Positions 41,284-49,874 are shown, counted from the first letter of the stretch. The stretch is 64,000 nt of DNA from Maccoyibacter intestinihominis (GCF_040096355.1 NZ_JBBMEX010000013.1:29579-93578); one strand, 5' to 3'. Notes: a model not told the origin generated them from the sequence alone. Numbers and translations: made by a program.

Positions 41284-41403
41284 ATAGGTGTAAATGATGA
41301 AGTGAGCTCTCATAGAGGAAAAGGATCAGCGTGTTTACGCGATTGATCAGTAAAAAATTATGAGAAAAATATCATCAGATATGAAAATACAGGAGGTAGA
41401 AAA

Positions 41404-41745
41404 ATGCCATTTATTGATTCAAAAGTAACATTACCAATGACAGAGGACAAAAAGGAAACGATTAAGGCAAAGCTTGGACAGGCGATTACCACATTAAACA
41501 AATCAGAAGGGTTTTTAATGGTAGGATTTGATGACGACTACACACTCTACATGGGTGGAAAGAAGTTAGAAAAAGGTGCGTTTGTGGCAGTCAGCCTGTT
41601 TGGAAACGCTTCACCGGATGCCTATAGCCAGATGACAGCAAAAATCTGCGACATCTATGAAACGGAGCTTGGCATTCCGCAGGATGCAGTGTATGTGACC
41701 TACAGCGGTATCAGCGACTGGGGCTGGAACGGAAGAAATTTTTAG
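41404..41745 (+). CDS. MIF/tautomerase-superfamily protein
   Basis: A 113-residue protein of the macrophage migration inhibitory factor family: MPFIDSKVTLPMTEDKKETIKAKLGQAITTLNKSEGFLMVGFDDDYTLYMGG, with DAVYVTYSGISDWGWNGRNF at the end. Pro2, which becomes the N-terminal catalytic base once Met is removed, is present. Family members tautomerise phenylpyruvate in vitro; the biological role in gut Firmicutes is unknown. A GGAGG site precedes the ATG. Confidence 0.88.
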   Translation: MPFIDSKVTLPMTEDKKETIKAKLGQAITTLNKSEGFLMVGFDDDYTLYMGGKKLEKGAFVAVSLFGNASPDAYSQMTAKICDIYETELGIPQDAVYVTYSGISDWGWNGRNF

Positions 41746-41785
41746 CGAAAGGACTTTAACGATACAGCGTCAAAAAGGAGATAAC

Positions 41786-42283
41786 ATGGCGAAAGCAGAC
41801 AGCGTGACGCATACATTTGAGCCAATTTTTAGTAATGAATCCAAAGTTTTGATATTAGGAACATTTCCGTCGGTAAAATCCAGAGAACAGCAGTTTTATT
41901 ACGGGCATCCGCAGAACCGTTTCTGGAAACTGTTAGCATTGCTGATGGAGGATGCAATACCGGATACGATCCCAGAGAAAAAAGATTTTTTACTGAGGCA
42001 TCGGATTGCCGTCTGGGATGTCATCCACAGTTGTACGATCGAAGGATCGAGTGACAGTTCAATCCGGGATGTGGTGCCGAATGATATTTCCATGATCTTG
42101 GAAAAAACACAGATCAAAACAATTTTTACCAATGGAGGAAAGGCGCACAGCCTGTATGAAAAATATGTGTATCCGGTCTGTGGCATCCATGCGGTAAAAC
42201 TGCCGTCCACCAGTCCGGCAAATGCTGCGTTTTCGTTAGAACGTCTGGAAGCGGCGTGGCAGGCAGTGCGTGAGAGGCTGTAA
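41786..42283 (+). CDS. DNA-deoxyinosine glycosylase (uracil-DNA glycosylase superfamily)
   Basis: A 165-residue protein of the family 6 uracil-DNA glycosylase group. It shows LILGTFPSVKSREQQFYYGHPQNRFWKLLA, VWDVIHSCTIEGSSDSSIRDVVPNDI and LPSTSPANAAFSLE. The Asn in GHPQN and Ser-Pro in the LPSTSPAN motif match the active-site strings of hypoxanthine-DNA glycosylases, which remove deaminated adenine from DNA. It lies upstream of guaA but has its own SD, and guaA has its own promoter. Confidence 0.88.
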   Translation: MAKADSVTHTFEPIFSNESKVLILGTFPSVKSREQQFYYGHPQNRFWKLLALLMEDAIPDTIPEKKDFLLRHRIAVWDVIHSCTIEGSSDSSIRDVVPNDISMILEKTQIKTIFTNGGKAHSLYEKYVYPVCGIHAVKLPSTSPANAAFSLERLEAAWQAVRERL

Positions 42284-42292
42284 AAAATAATT

Positions 42293-42321
42293 TTGACAAG
42301 CCTTTTGCAAGAACGTATAAT
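42293..42321 (+). promoter_or_regulatory. Consensus promoter of guaA
   Basis: TTGACA (42293-42298), 17 bases, TATAAT (42316-42321). The short leader (about 35 bases) ends in AAGGAGG; no room is left for a purine riboswitch. Confidence 0.9.
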
Positions 42322-42362
42322 AAAACTTATTGTAGGATTACTTAAGAAGGAGGACGTGTGTT

Positions 42363-43937
42363 TTGAAGCGAGAAACCGTCATCGTGATAGATTTCGGAGG
42401 GCAGTACAACCAGCTTGTGGCGCGCCGGGTGCGTGAGTGCAGCGTTTACTGTGAAATCTATTCTTATAAAACAGATATTGAGCAGATCAAAGCAATGAAC
42501 CCGAAGGGGATCATTCTGACCGGAGGACCAAACAGTTGTTATGAGGAAAATTCTCCAACCTATACGAAGGAACTGTTTGAGCTTGGCATTCCGGTGTTAG
42601 GCCTTTGCTATGGCGCTCAGCTTATGATGCATATTTTAGGAGGAAAGGTAGAAAAGGCACCGGTTCGTGAGTACGGTAAGACGGATGTTTTTGTAAAGAC
42701 GGATTCTCCTTTATTTACAGATGTTTCGGAAAAAACGGTTTGCTGGATGAGTCACTTTGACTATATTTCCAAAACAGCACCGGGATTTGAAATCTGTGCG
42801 CATACGGCAGACTGTCCGGTTGCAGCAGCAGAAAACCGTGAGAAAAATCTGTATGCGATCCAGTTCCATCCGGAGGTTCTTCACACACAGGAAGGAACGA
42901 AAATGTTATCGAACTTCGTTTACAATGTGTGCGGTTGCAGCGGCGACTGGAAGATGGATTCCTTTGTGGAACATTCCATTCAGGAGATCCGCAAAAAAGT
43001 CGGAAACGGCAAGGTGCTCTGTGCTCTTTCCGGTGGCGTGGATTCTTCCGTTGCAGCAGTGTTACTTTCTAAGGCTGTCGGCGACCAGCTGACCTGTGTC
43101 TTTGTGGATCACGGTTTACTCCGTAAAAATGAAGGTGACGAGGTCGAGGAAGTGTTTGGACCAAACGGCAATTATGATCTGAACTTTATCCGTGTCAATG
43201 CGCAGGAGCGTTTTTACGGAAAGTTAGCGGGTGTGACAGAGCCGGAGCAAAAACGTAAGATCATCGGCGAGGAATTTATCCGTGTCTTTGAGGAAGAGGC
43301 AAAGAAGATCGGCGCGGTGGATTTCTTAGTTCAGGGTACGATTTATCCGGACGTAGTGGAAAGTGGTCTTGGCGGTGAATCTGCTGTCATCAAGTCTCAC
43401 CACAACGTCGGTGGACTTCCTGACCATGTAGATTTTAAGGATATCATTGAGCCGCTTCGTGATCTGTTCAAGGACGAGGTACGAAAGGTCGGCTTAGAGC
43501 TTGGTATTCCGGATTACTTAGTCTTCCGTCAGCCATTCCCGGGACCGGGTCTTGGAATCCGTATTATCGGTGATGTTACGGCGGACAAGGTACGCATCGT
43601 ACAGGATGCAGATGCCATTTACCGCGAAGAGGTTGACGGTGCAGCGCAGGAGTACAAGAACGAGCATGGCAAGGACGCGCCGTGGATGCCGAACCAGTAT
43701 TTTGCGGCATTGACCAATATGCGTTCTGTCGGTGTCATGGGTGACGAGAGAACCTACGACTATGCAGTGGCACTTCGTGCCGTGACAACGATTGACTTTA
43801 TGACAGCCGAGTCTGCGGAGATTCCGTATGAGGTGCTGAATAAAGTAATGAACCGCATTATTAATGAGGTTCGGGGTGTGAACAGGGTTATGTATGATCT
43901 GACGAGTAAACCGCCGGGAACGATAGAGTTTGAATAA
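42363..43937 (+). CDS. guaA: GMP synthase, glutamine-hydrolysing
   Basis: A 524-residue GuaA. The class I glutaminase domain has VIDFGGQYNQLVARRVRE, GLCYGAQLMMHILGG with the nucleophile Cys, and FHPEV. The synthetase domain has the pyrophosphate loop LCALSGGVDSSVAAVL, and the dimerisation domain ends TSKPPGTIEFE. It converts XMP to GMP. The start is TTG after AAGGAGG. The 3' end of guaA is a known integration target for mobile elements, and here an AT-rich island begins right after the stop. Confidence 0.97.
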   Translation: MKRETVIVIDFGGQYNQLVARRVRECSVYCEIYSYKTDIEQIKAMNPKGIILTGGPNSCYEENSPTYTKELFELGIPVLGLCYGAQLMMHILGGKVEKAPVREYGKTDVFVKTDSPLFTDVSEKTVCWMSHFDYISKTAPGFEICAHTADCPVAAAENREKNLYAIQFHPEVLHTQEGTKMLSNFVYNVCGCSGDWKMDSFVEHSIQEIRKKVGNGKVLCALSGGVDSSVAAVLLSKAVGDQLTCVFVDHGLLRKNEGDEVEEVFGPNGNYDLNFIRVNAQERFYGKLAGVTEPEQKRKIIGEEFIRVFEEEAKKIGAVDFLVQGTIYPDVVESGLGGESAVIKSHHNVGGLPDHVDFKDIIEPLRDLFKDEVRKVGLELGIPDYLVFRQPFPGPGLGIRIIGDVTADKVRIVQDADAIYREEVDGAAQEYKNEHGKDAPWMPNQYFAALTNMRSVGVMGDERTYDYAVALRAVTTIDFMTAESAEIPYEVLNKVMNRIINEVRGVNRVMYDLTSKPPGTIEFE

Positions 43938-43942
43938 TTTTT

Positions 43943-44018
43943 ATCCCAAGGCAATCCCCTTTATCCTCAAGAGGCAAAAATCTTTAGCCTAGGGAATGAA
44001 TAAAATAACGAGAAAATA
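43943..44018 (+). repeat. 76-bp direct repeat, left copy
   Basis: Positions 43943-44018 match 49255-49330 at 73 of 76 positions. It begins 6 bases after the guaA stop. Part of it (43951-43986) is also present in inverted form at 44215-44249 (GATTTTGCCTTTTGAGGATAAAG...GGTTGCC), so the region looks like the ends of a small inverted-repeat element. Confidence 0.85.
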
Positions 44019-44058
44019 AAGACCTTGTAGAGCGGGGAAACCGTTCTATGAGGTCTTT
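44018..44058 (+). terminator. Terminator downstream of guaA
   Basis: AAAGACCT (44018-44025) pairs with AGGTCTTT (44050-44057), with inner TAGA/TCTA and CGG/CCG pairs around GGAAA, followed by a pyrimidine run. It lies inside the segment that is missing from the right copy of the repeat. Confidence 0.85.
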
Positions 44059-44117
44059 TCCTTTTACTTAAAACCATGGAGAAAGCCTTGAAAATAGAGG
44101 AATATCGAGAGATAAGA

Positions 44118-44150
44118 GAGAAGAAAGAGAGAAGAAAGAGAGAAGAAAGA
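44118..44150 (+). repeat. Tandem 11-mer repeat
   Basis: Three perfect copies of GAGAAGAAAGA at 44118-44128, 44129-44139 and 44140-44150 in a purine-rich non-coding tract between guaA and the TnsA-like gene. Confidence 0.9.
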
Positions 44151-44195
44151 GAGAGTAAGCCAAGACCTTGAAGGAAGTCCTAAGATGCCTTGAAA

Positions 44196-44257
44196 GAGAA
44201 AATAGGTGAGGATAAAGGATTTTGCCTTTTGAGGATAAAGAGGGTTGCCTGAATATA
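44196..44257 (+). repeat. Distal part of the guaA-side repeat
   Basis: GAGAAAATAGGTGAGGATAA is followed by a 23-base insert and then GAGGATAAAGAGGGTTGCC and GAATATA. The right copy (49322-49360) has the same string without the insert. Downstream (44258-44402) I see only low-complexity words rich in TTTTTGG and no gene. Confidence 0.7.
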
Positions 44258-44402
44258 GGGAGATTTCATTTTTGGCAAAATCCGTTTTTGGGGATGCCCT
44301 AAAATCAAGGCTTCCAAGGATTGCGTTTTTGGCATTTTCCCCCAAAACATCAAATTTGGCATTTTCCTACTCTTGTATTCCTTGGAAAGAAAGGTGGTAT
44401 TT

Positions 44403-44861
44403 ATGAGGAAAAAGAATTACAAAGGAGCAAAGGTTTCAAAACGAGTAGTTGCAAAGTGTGAGGGAGTATGTAGAACTTATGATGCAATTCAATATGCCTA
44501 TGCAAATCTATTGTCGGAAACAGAAGAAGTAAAGTCGTTCCAAGTTAATGTATTGTTGCAGGGGTTGGAAGAAGGGGCATATACATCTGATTTTGTTATT
44601 ACCAAAGCCGATGGAAACCTTATGGTGAGGGAATGTGTGAGCAGAAAGCATCTTACAAAACCAATGACAACAAAGCTTTTGGATGTAAGCAGAAATTATT
44701 GGAAGTCCCATGGTGTAAGTGATTGGGGTATTGTGATAGAAGAAGGGTGTAGGCATATGAACAAAGCAGATATGAGAAAAGGAATGCTTCTAAAAATAAA
44801 AATTGCTGCTAAGAAGAAAAGTGTGGAAGAGGATATATGCATAGTAGCAATAGTTTGCTAA
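44403..44861 (+). CDS. TnsA-endonuclease-like protein
   Basis: A 152-residue protein. The stretch VKSFQVNVLLQGLEEGAYTSDFVITKADGNLMVRECVSRKHLTKPMTTKLLDVSRNYWKSHGVSDWGIVIEEG fits the N-terminal domain of Tn7 TnsA: a catalytic Asp in SDF, an acidic or polar pair in the strand before Arg/Lys, then helix and sheet. TnsA proteins nick the 5' ends of Tn7-like elements, but no tnsB, tnsC or target selector is nearby, so it may be a stand-alone PD-(D/E)xK nuclease. ATG at 44403 is preferred (AAAGGTGG upstream) to 44373. Confidence 0.6.
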   Translation: MRKKNYKGAKVSKRVVAKCEGVCRTYDAIQYAYANLLSETEEVKSFQVNVLLQGLEEGAYTSDFVITKADGNLMVRECVSRKHLTKPMTTKLLDVSRNYWKSHGVSDWGIVIEEGCRHMNKADMRKGMLLKIKIAAKKKSVEEDICIVAIVC

Positions 44862-45034
44862 GAAATTTTTTTGATGGCAATTTGTTACATATATATGAAG
44901 CAATATCCTTTTCTTTCTTAGAAGCATAATTTATTTATAGGTATCTTATATATATGATTTTAGACCACTTTTTTTATGAGGCAAAAAGTCATCAATACTA
45001 CATAAATACTACATAAATACTAGCTTTGAGGAGG

Positions 45035-45069
45035 ATTGAGAATCGGGAAAGGGTTTCCCGATTCTCAAT
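45035..45069. repeat. Perfect 16-bp inverted repeat with 3-base loop, next to short direct repeats
   Basis: ATTGAGAATCGGGAAA (45035-45050), GGG, then the exact complement (45054-45069). Directly upstream are two copies of ATACTACATAA (about 44996-45018). The 354-base gap 44862-45215 holds nothing else except a probable TATAAT (45163-45168) before the AbiH gene. There is no T tail, so it is a poor terminator; it could be an operator or a recombination/replication site. Confidence 0.75.
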
Positions 45070-45215
45070 GCCAATATAATGGAGAAATTTACAAGGCGTT
45101 ATTGGAATAAAACTATGAGCATTAGGTTATTATAAGAAATTTCATTACAAATGTATCTATGTTATAATGAGTATACGCAATAGTTGTTTATGATTGCTTA
45201 ACAAGGGAGAAGACA

Positions 45216-46460
45216 ATGAATATACTTGTAATTGGAAATGGGTTTGATTTGGCGCATGGATTGCCTACAAAATATACAGATTTTTTGAAGTTTGTTGAAG
45301 TTATAAATCAAGTGATAGAAATAAAAAATAATGATGATATATCAAATCTTGATTGGAGAGGTATTAATCAGCAAATAAAAGAGCTTATAAAAATTAATAT
45401 GGGGAACGTAAGAAATAATATTTTTTCACAGGGACAGGTATGGAGAGAACTGTTAGAAGACAATTTTTGGATTGAATATTTTTTACAATGCCTAATGTAT
45501 CAAAAGGAAAATTGGATAGATTTCGAAAGTGAGATTAGTAAAATTATACAGTCGCTTGATAATGATATGTTTGATGAATCTAAAAGGATATCGGGATTAT
45601 CAGATGAAGTATATGAAATATCAAATGACTTTTTACAACATAAGTATTCGCAATATTTATTTACGACGCAGATAAAAATACCATTAACAGAAAGAAGAAT
45701 GGAAACTTTAACATTTCAAGAGATAAGAGATAAATTATATTACGACTTAAATAGATTCATTCGAGCGTTAGAAATTTATTTGGCGGATTATGTTGAGAAA
45801 ATTGAATGTAATAGGGTTTCACCAGATATTGAAAAAATGTCATTTGATAAAGTCCTTAGTTTCAACTATACAAAGACATACACTAAATTATATGATAGTT
45901 GTGTTTGTGCAGAATACGATTACATACATGGAAGTACAGATATTAAAAATACAATAGAAACAAATAATATGGTATTAGGCATAGATGAGTATCTAGATGA
46001 TGATAGAAAGAACAGGGATACAGATTTTATAGCATTTAAGAAGTTTTATCAGAGGATATATAAAGAGACAGGATGTAAATATAAGGATTGGATTACTGAA
46101 ATTCATTCTAATGCTCAAATTAGAAATTTGAACTATTGTAATAAGAAGGATGATGGTTCAAAAGAGTATGTAAGTGATTATTCTGTACAACATAATCTTT
46201 ACATATTCGGGCATTCCCTAGATATTACAGATAAGGATATTCTTAGAGAGTTAATTTTAAATGATAAAGTATATACAACCATTTTTTATGTAAATAAAGA
46301 TGTTATGGGCAAACAGATTGCAAATCTTGTGAAAATAATAGGTCAGGATGAATTGATAAGAAGGACAGGTGGGAGTGATAAAACCATAGAATTTAGGCAA
46401 CAACAAGCTATGGTATGTAGGGAAAATAGAAAATTTAAGACAAATTATTTGCATGCATGA
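45216..46460 (+). CDS. AbiH-family abortive-infection protein
   Basis: A 414-residue protein with the AbiH opening MNILVIGNGFDLAHGLPTKYTDFLKFV, a Rossmann-like glycine motif followed by the Asp-Leu-Ala-His-Gly-Leu-Pro-Thr box, and later FNYTKTYTKLYD, YIHGS and NLYIFGHSLDITDKDILREL, all typical of PF14253. AbiH was first found on lactococcal plasmids as an anti-phage abortive-infection protein; its mechanism is unknown. It ends in ATGA overlapping the possible first start of the next gene, so it belongs to an operon with an NTPase and a third protein. Very AT-rich, consistent with transfer. Confidence 0.85.
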   Translation: MNILVIGNGFDLAHGLPTKYTDFLKFVEVINQVIEIKNNDDISNLDWRGINQQIKELIKINMGNVRNNIFSQGQVWRELLEDNFWIEYFLQCLMYQKENWIDFESEISKIIQSLDNDMFDESKRISGLSDEVYEISNDFLQHKYSQYLFTTQIKIPLTERRMETLTFQEIRDKLYYDLNRFIRALEIYLADYVEKIECNRVSPDIEKMSFDKVLSFNYTKTYTKLYDSCVCAEYDYIHGSTDIKNTIETNNMVLGIDEYLDDDRKNRDTDFIAFKKFYQRIYKETGCKYKDWITEIHSNAQIRNLNYCNKKDDGSKEYVSDYSVQHNLYIFGHSLDITDKDILRELILNDKVYTTIFYVNKDVMGKQIANLVKIIGQDELIRRTGGSDKTIEFRQQQAMVCRENRKFKTNYLHA

Positions 46461-46483
46461 ACTATGGGAGGAGATTTAATATA

Positions 46484-48130
46484 ATGAGAGCAGATTGTAT
46501 TTATGACATAATAAAAAAATTTGGATGCTTTTCGTATGATTGTATTTTATTTGATGGACCATGGGGAATAGGAAAGACTTATGCAATTGATAAAGCTTTG
46601 GAGGAACAAGAGAATGTTTGTAGTATATCAATGTTTGGCTTACAAAATAGTCAGCAGATATATCATGAAGTTTTATGTCAGTTTGTATTGAAAAATAATA
46701 AGGCAGGAAAGATTGCAGGAGCTGCAACAGAAGTATTGGATGGAATTTCTAATATATGGAAATCTGTTTCGAGTGTTAAAGAAGTATTACAAAGTATTGC
46801 AAGAGAAAAAGAATTGTTTTTATTACTGTCAAAAGGTTTTGATTCATTACACATAATAGTGATAGATGATTTAGAAAGGGTAAGTGACAGGATTAATATA
46901 GAAGAGGTATTTGGAATAGTTGAGGAATTGAAAAAATGTAATAACGTAAAAATCATTCTTGTAGCTAATATTGATGAACTGCAAGAAAATAATAAGGAAA
47001 TATTTAAGAAACATAATGAAAAAGTAATAGATAGGATATACCATATTACAGAAAAACCAGAAAAGATAAATTGGGGAGAAATAGGAATACACGCTGGTTT
47101 CATGCAGGAGTTTTTGAGTGTGCATAAGGTGAAGAACCTTCGCACTTTGAAAAAAGCACAAAGATTTTATGATGATGTATATATTCTGGTCAATCAAATT
47201 GATAATCAGCAATTTAAGGATGAAATTAGATTAATATGTTTTGCAATTGTTGTAGAATCTACAGATAATTTATATTATAAACAAAATGACAATGAGGATG
47301 ATTCCAACAAAAAAATTTTTAATGAACTTCATAATGAATTGCTATATAGAATACTATTATATTTGCAGGAAGTAAGAAGCAGTAGAAATTTAGTTAATAT
47401 TTTGTTGGAATATTATAATAATCAAATTGTATTATCTACATCAGATATAATGCTTGAGTATAAAATATTTTTGCAAGCTGGAAATAAGCCTAATTATTTT
47501 AAGACAGATGATGAAATAAGGCGTATTTTGCCTAAGATTGAAGATGATATAGTAAAAGCAACAACGATAGGGGAACTTAATAGAAATGCTGATGAATATG
47601 AGATGTGGAGTGAAACGATAGGAGAGGACAACGCATCTATGCTCGATAAATATAGAGAGATAGTTCGAAACCTATTGTGGAATGAAGTGAAAAAAGAAAA
47701 TGAAGATATTCTAGGTTATAGTTATGATTTATGGCATTTAGAAGCAGAGAAGGTAAAAGAAATATATGAGGAAGAAAGAAATGCTGTGAGAAAGATGGTG
47801 ATACAACATTATGTGGACTATTTGAAAGAGACAACAAAAGGCAAAATGGCTTTTGAGTATTCTCGTAAGTTAAGAGAGTATTGTGCAAATAATTATTACA
47901 AGGAGATTATCAAAGAGAATATTGACAAATTATATAACAGGAAATCATTTCCAGTTGACGAAATAGACAGCGTACAATATCATACTTGTTATAACATTAT
48001 GAGTGTATTGTATCATATTAATCAGGATAGGTTTTTAGAATATTCAGATGAGTTATCAAAACAATGTGATAATATGTCAGCGCATAGAATGGATGTGTTA
48101 ATTCGAGAAATTATAAGAATCATTGATTAA
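46484..48130 (+). CDS. KAP-type P-loop NTPase, probable defence operon component
   Basis: A 548-residue protein. Walker A GPWGIGKT at about residues 25-32, Walker B IIVIDDLERV near 124 and a sensor-like IILVANIDEL near 155 fit the KAP branch of STAND/AAA-type NTPases. The long C-terminal part is helical and without a recognisable enzyme domain; no membrane insertion is obvious. ATG 46484 is favoured by GGGAGGAG upstream; an earlier in-frame ATG (46457) overlaps the AbiH stop and is possible. KAP NTPases are frequent in anti-phage systems as phage sensors or effectors. Role with AbiH is inferred. Confidence 0.7.
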   Translation: MRADCIYDIIKKFGCFSYDCILFDGPWGIGKTYAIDKALEEQENVCSISMFGLQNSQQIYHEVLCQFVLKNNKAGKIAGAATEVLDGISNIWKSVSSVKEVLQSIAREKELFLLLSKGFDSLHIIVIDDLERVSDRINIEEVFGIVEELKKCNNVKIILVANIDELQENNKEIFKKHNEKVIDRIYHITEKPEKINWGEIGIHAGFMQEFLSVHKVKNLRTLKKAQRFYDDVYILVNQIDNQQFKDEIRLICFAIVVESTDNLYYKQNDNEDDSNKKIFNELHNELLYRILLYLQEVRSSRNLVNILLEYYNNQIVLSTSDIMLEYKIFLQAGNKPNYFKTDDEIRRILPKIEDDIVKATTIGELNRNADEYEMWSETIGEDNASMLDKYREIVRNLLWNEVKKENEDILGYSYDLWHLEAEKVKEIYEEERNAVRKMVIQHYVDYLKETTKGKMAFEYSRKLREYCANNYYKEIIKENIDKLYNRKSFPVDEIDSVQYHTCYNIMSVLYHINQDRFLEYSDELSKQCDNMSAHRMDVLIREIIRIID

Positions 48131-48150
48131 GGTATATATAAGGAGAACAT

Positions 48151-49194
48151 ATGGAGAGAATAGAAATAGCTGCGTTATCTAAAATAGCAGATATTTTGTC
48201 AGATAATAATAAAAGTCCAATTATTCCAGAAGTGGATGTGTGGAAGAAAGTGTTCAATAATGCAGAATTAGGTGATTTATATGAAGAAAGAGAACCACAA
48301 TTCATAGTCAAAATACAACCATATGGTTATGGACCAGAGGAGAGGGATATATATTTTAATGAGAACACATATAACGGGCTGTTTGAATCCTTTAAAGAAC
48401 TTCAGTACAGAATGGATGAATTAGCAAAATTATTAAATAATGTTGCTAAAAAGATGTACTTATATAGAGTTCTACGAGTGGATGCGGATACTGAAATCGT
48501 TTCGAAATATTGTCGAAATAGAAGAGTAGATTTTGATGAGTTTTTTGAATCATTGCCGGATAATGAGCAAAGCAATATAATATATAAATATTGTAACAAA
48601 GGGGTTGAAGAGTTAAGAAGAAGTTTGAATATTTTAGGATTTGAAATTGCGTGTGAAAATAGTGAATTTTGTATAGTACCATTTACAGCCAGAAGTGAGC
48701 AAAGCAATTTTGATATTAATATTATTAATCAATGGTTAGAAAATAAATATCCAAATGTAGCAGAGAGTTATTTGGCAGCAAGAAAGGCATATGCAAATGG
48801 TGATGGAACAGGATGCATTGGTCATTGCAGAAATGTAATAACAGGAATTTTTACCTATAAAAAAGAGTCTGATAGAGAATGGTATAGTGGATTGCAGAAA
48901 ATATGTCATGCAGATAAGAATATTAGTGAAATAGACAGACCTAAGGATATTCCGGGAATAAAATACAATGCACACGGACCAGATAAAAAGAATAAATATC
49001 AATATCCAAGATTTAATTTTATAAATAAATTGTATGTGTTTACTTGTGATTTAGGTGCACACATTAACGAAGGGTATACTGAGAACGGAGAAGTGGACTT
49101 AGAAGAAGCTTCAATAGAGGATGCTTTATGGTCACTAAGAGCTACGGAAGATATGCTAATATGGATATATCAAACGGGAAACATGGAAGTATAA
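48151..49194 (+). CDS. Unknown protein, third gene of the AbiH operon
   Basis: A 347-residue protein, starting 20 bases after the NTPase gene behind AAGGAG. I do not recognise the N-terminal half. The C-terminal part (SYLAARKAYANGDGTGCIGHCRNVITGIF, then YPRFNFINKLYVFTCDLGAHINEG, then SIEDALWSLRATEDMLIWIYQ) is helical with an Arg/His pattern somewhat like HEPN or Abi_C-type domains, which often act as RNases in defence; this is tentative. It ends 60 bases before the right copy of the 76-bp repeat. The same extreme AT-richness suggests it moved with its two neighbours. Confidence 0.5.
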   Translation: MERIEIAALSKIADILSDNNKSPIIPEVDVWKKVFNNAELGDLYEEREPQFIVKIQPYGYGPEERDIYFNENTYNGLFESFKELQYRMDELAKLLNNVAKKMYLYRVLRVDADTEIVSKYCRNRRVDFDEFFESLPDNEQSNIIYKYCNKGVEELRRSLNILGFEIACENSEFCIVPFTARSEQSNFDINIINQWLENKYPNVAESYLAARKAYANGDGTGCIGHCRNVITGIFTYKKESDREWYSGLQKICHADKNISEIDRPKDIPGIKYNAHGPDKKNKYQYPRFNFINKLYVFTCDLGAHINEGYTENGEVDLEEASIEDALWSLRATEDMLIWIYQTGNMEV

Positions 49195-49254
49195 GGAGCC
49201 TTGCCACGTATCGAAAAGCTCGGTATAATACCCTTACAAGGTCAAATTCCCCAT

Positions 49255-49360
49255 ATCCCAAGGCAACGCCCTTTATCCTCAAGGGGCAAAAATCTTTAGC
49301 CTAGGGAATGAATAAAATAACGAGAAAATAGGTGAGGATAAAGAGGGTTGCCCGAATATA
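49255..49360 (+). repeat. 76-bp direct repeat, right copy, with distal part fused
   Basis: 49255-49330 repeats 43943-44018 (73 of 76). It continues directly into GGTGAGGATAAAGAGGGTTG and CCCGAATATA, which in the left copy lies about 190 bases further on (44203-44257). So the right copy is a deletion version of the left locus, with the junction at a shared GAGAAAATA word. Confidence 0.85.
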
Positions 49361-49760
49361 TCATTTACATATGACTAAGAAAGTATTTTCATATATATGG
49401 CAGGCTTTTAATGAATTTGTAGAAAATGGACAACTTATTTCAAGTTCGGAAATATTTGAAGAATTAAAAGATGATGATATTGTAAAATGGGCAAAGGAAC
49501 ACAAAGATGCTTTTTTGCCTTTATCAAAGGAAGTACAGTTAAAGACTACAGAAATATTACAACAATTTCCACAAATAATAAAAATTCAAACAAAGGGAAG
49601 CTCAAATGGAGATTCATTTTTGATTGCAACAGCTATTTTAGAAGATGGGATTATAGTAACTGATGAAGGAAACAAGAATAATGGAATTCCAATGGTATGT
49701 GAATCATTAGGTGTAGAGTATATGAAACTTAATGATATGTTAGATGAGGTATTGGAGTAA
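49332..49760 (+). pseudogene. DUF4411/PIN-like toxin gene lacking its 5' end
   Basis: From about 49371 the product (KVFSYIWQAFNEFVENGQLISSSEIFEELKDDDIVKWAKEHKDAFLPLSKEVQLKTTEILQQFP, then NGDSFLIATAILEDGIIVTDEGNKNN...VCESLGVEYMKLNDML) follows the DUF4411 PIN-domain pattern. Those proteins normally begin with a strand holding a catalytic Asp (LxDTNIFI) about 20 residues earlier. Here that part is replaced by the repeat sequence. The later acidic positions (DSFLIA, TDEG) remain. Truncation by recombination at the repeat is the likely cause; a functional short product from ATG 49371 cannot be excluded. Confidence 0.65.
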
Positions 49761-49874
49761 TGAATTAGAGGGGGAGAAATCCTTCTCTTTTTTGTTTGTA
49801 TTATTCCGATAAACGATGTATAATCAAACTAGTTTTATGTTTCTACTTATGTATGATTTTGAAGAGGTAAGATT

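Noticed and set aside
42300..42362. Purine riboswitch before guaA
   Set aside because: The leader after the promoter is only about 35 bases and lacks the conserved loops; the promoter leaves no space for an aptamer.
44090..45070. CRISPR array in the repeat-rich region after guaA
   Set aside because: The repeats are a tandem 11-mer without spacers and single inverted repeats; there are no regularly spaced identical repeats and no cas genes in the window.
43943..49330. 76-bp repeats as integrase attachment sites of the guaA type
   Set aside because: The right copy does not include the end of guaA, and no integrase lies between the repeats. Called a direct repeat only.
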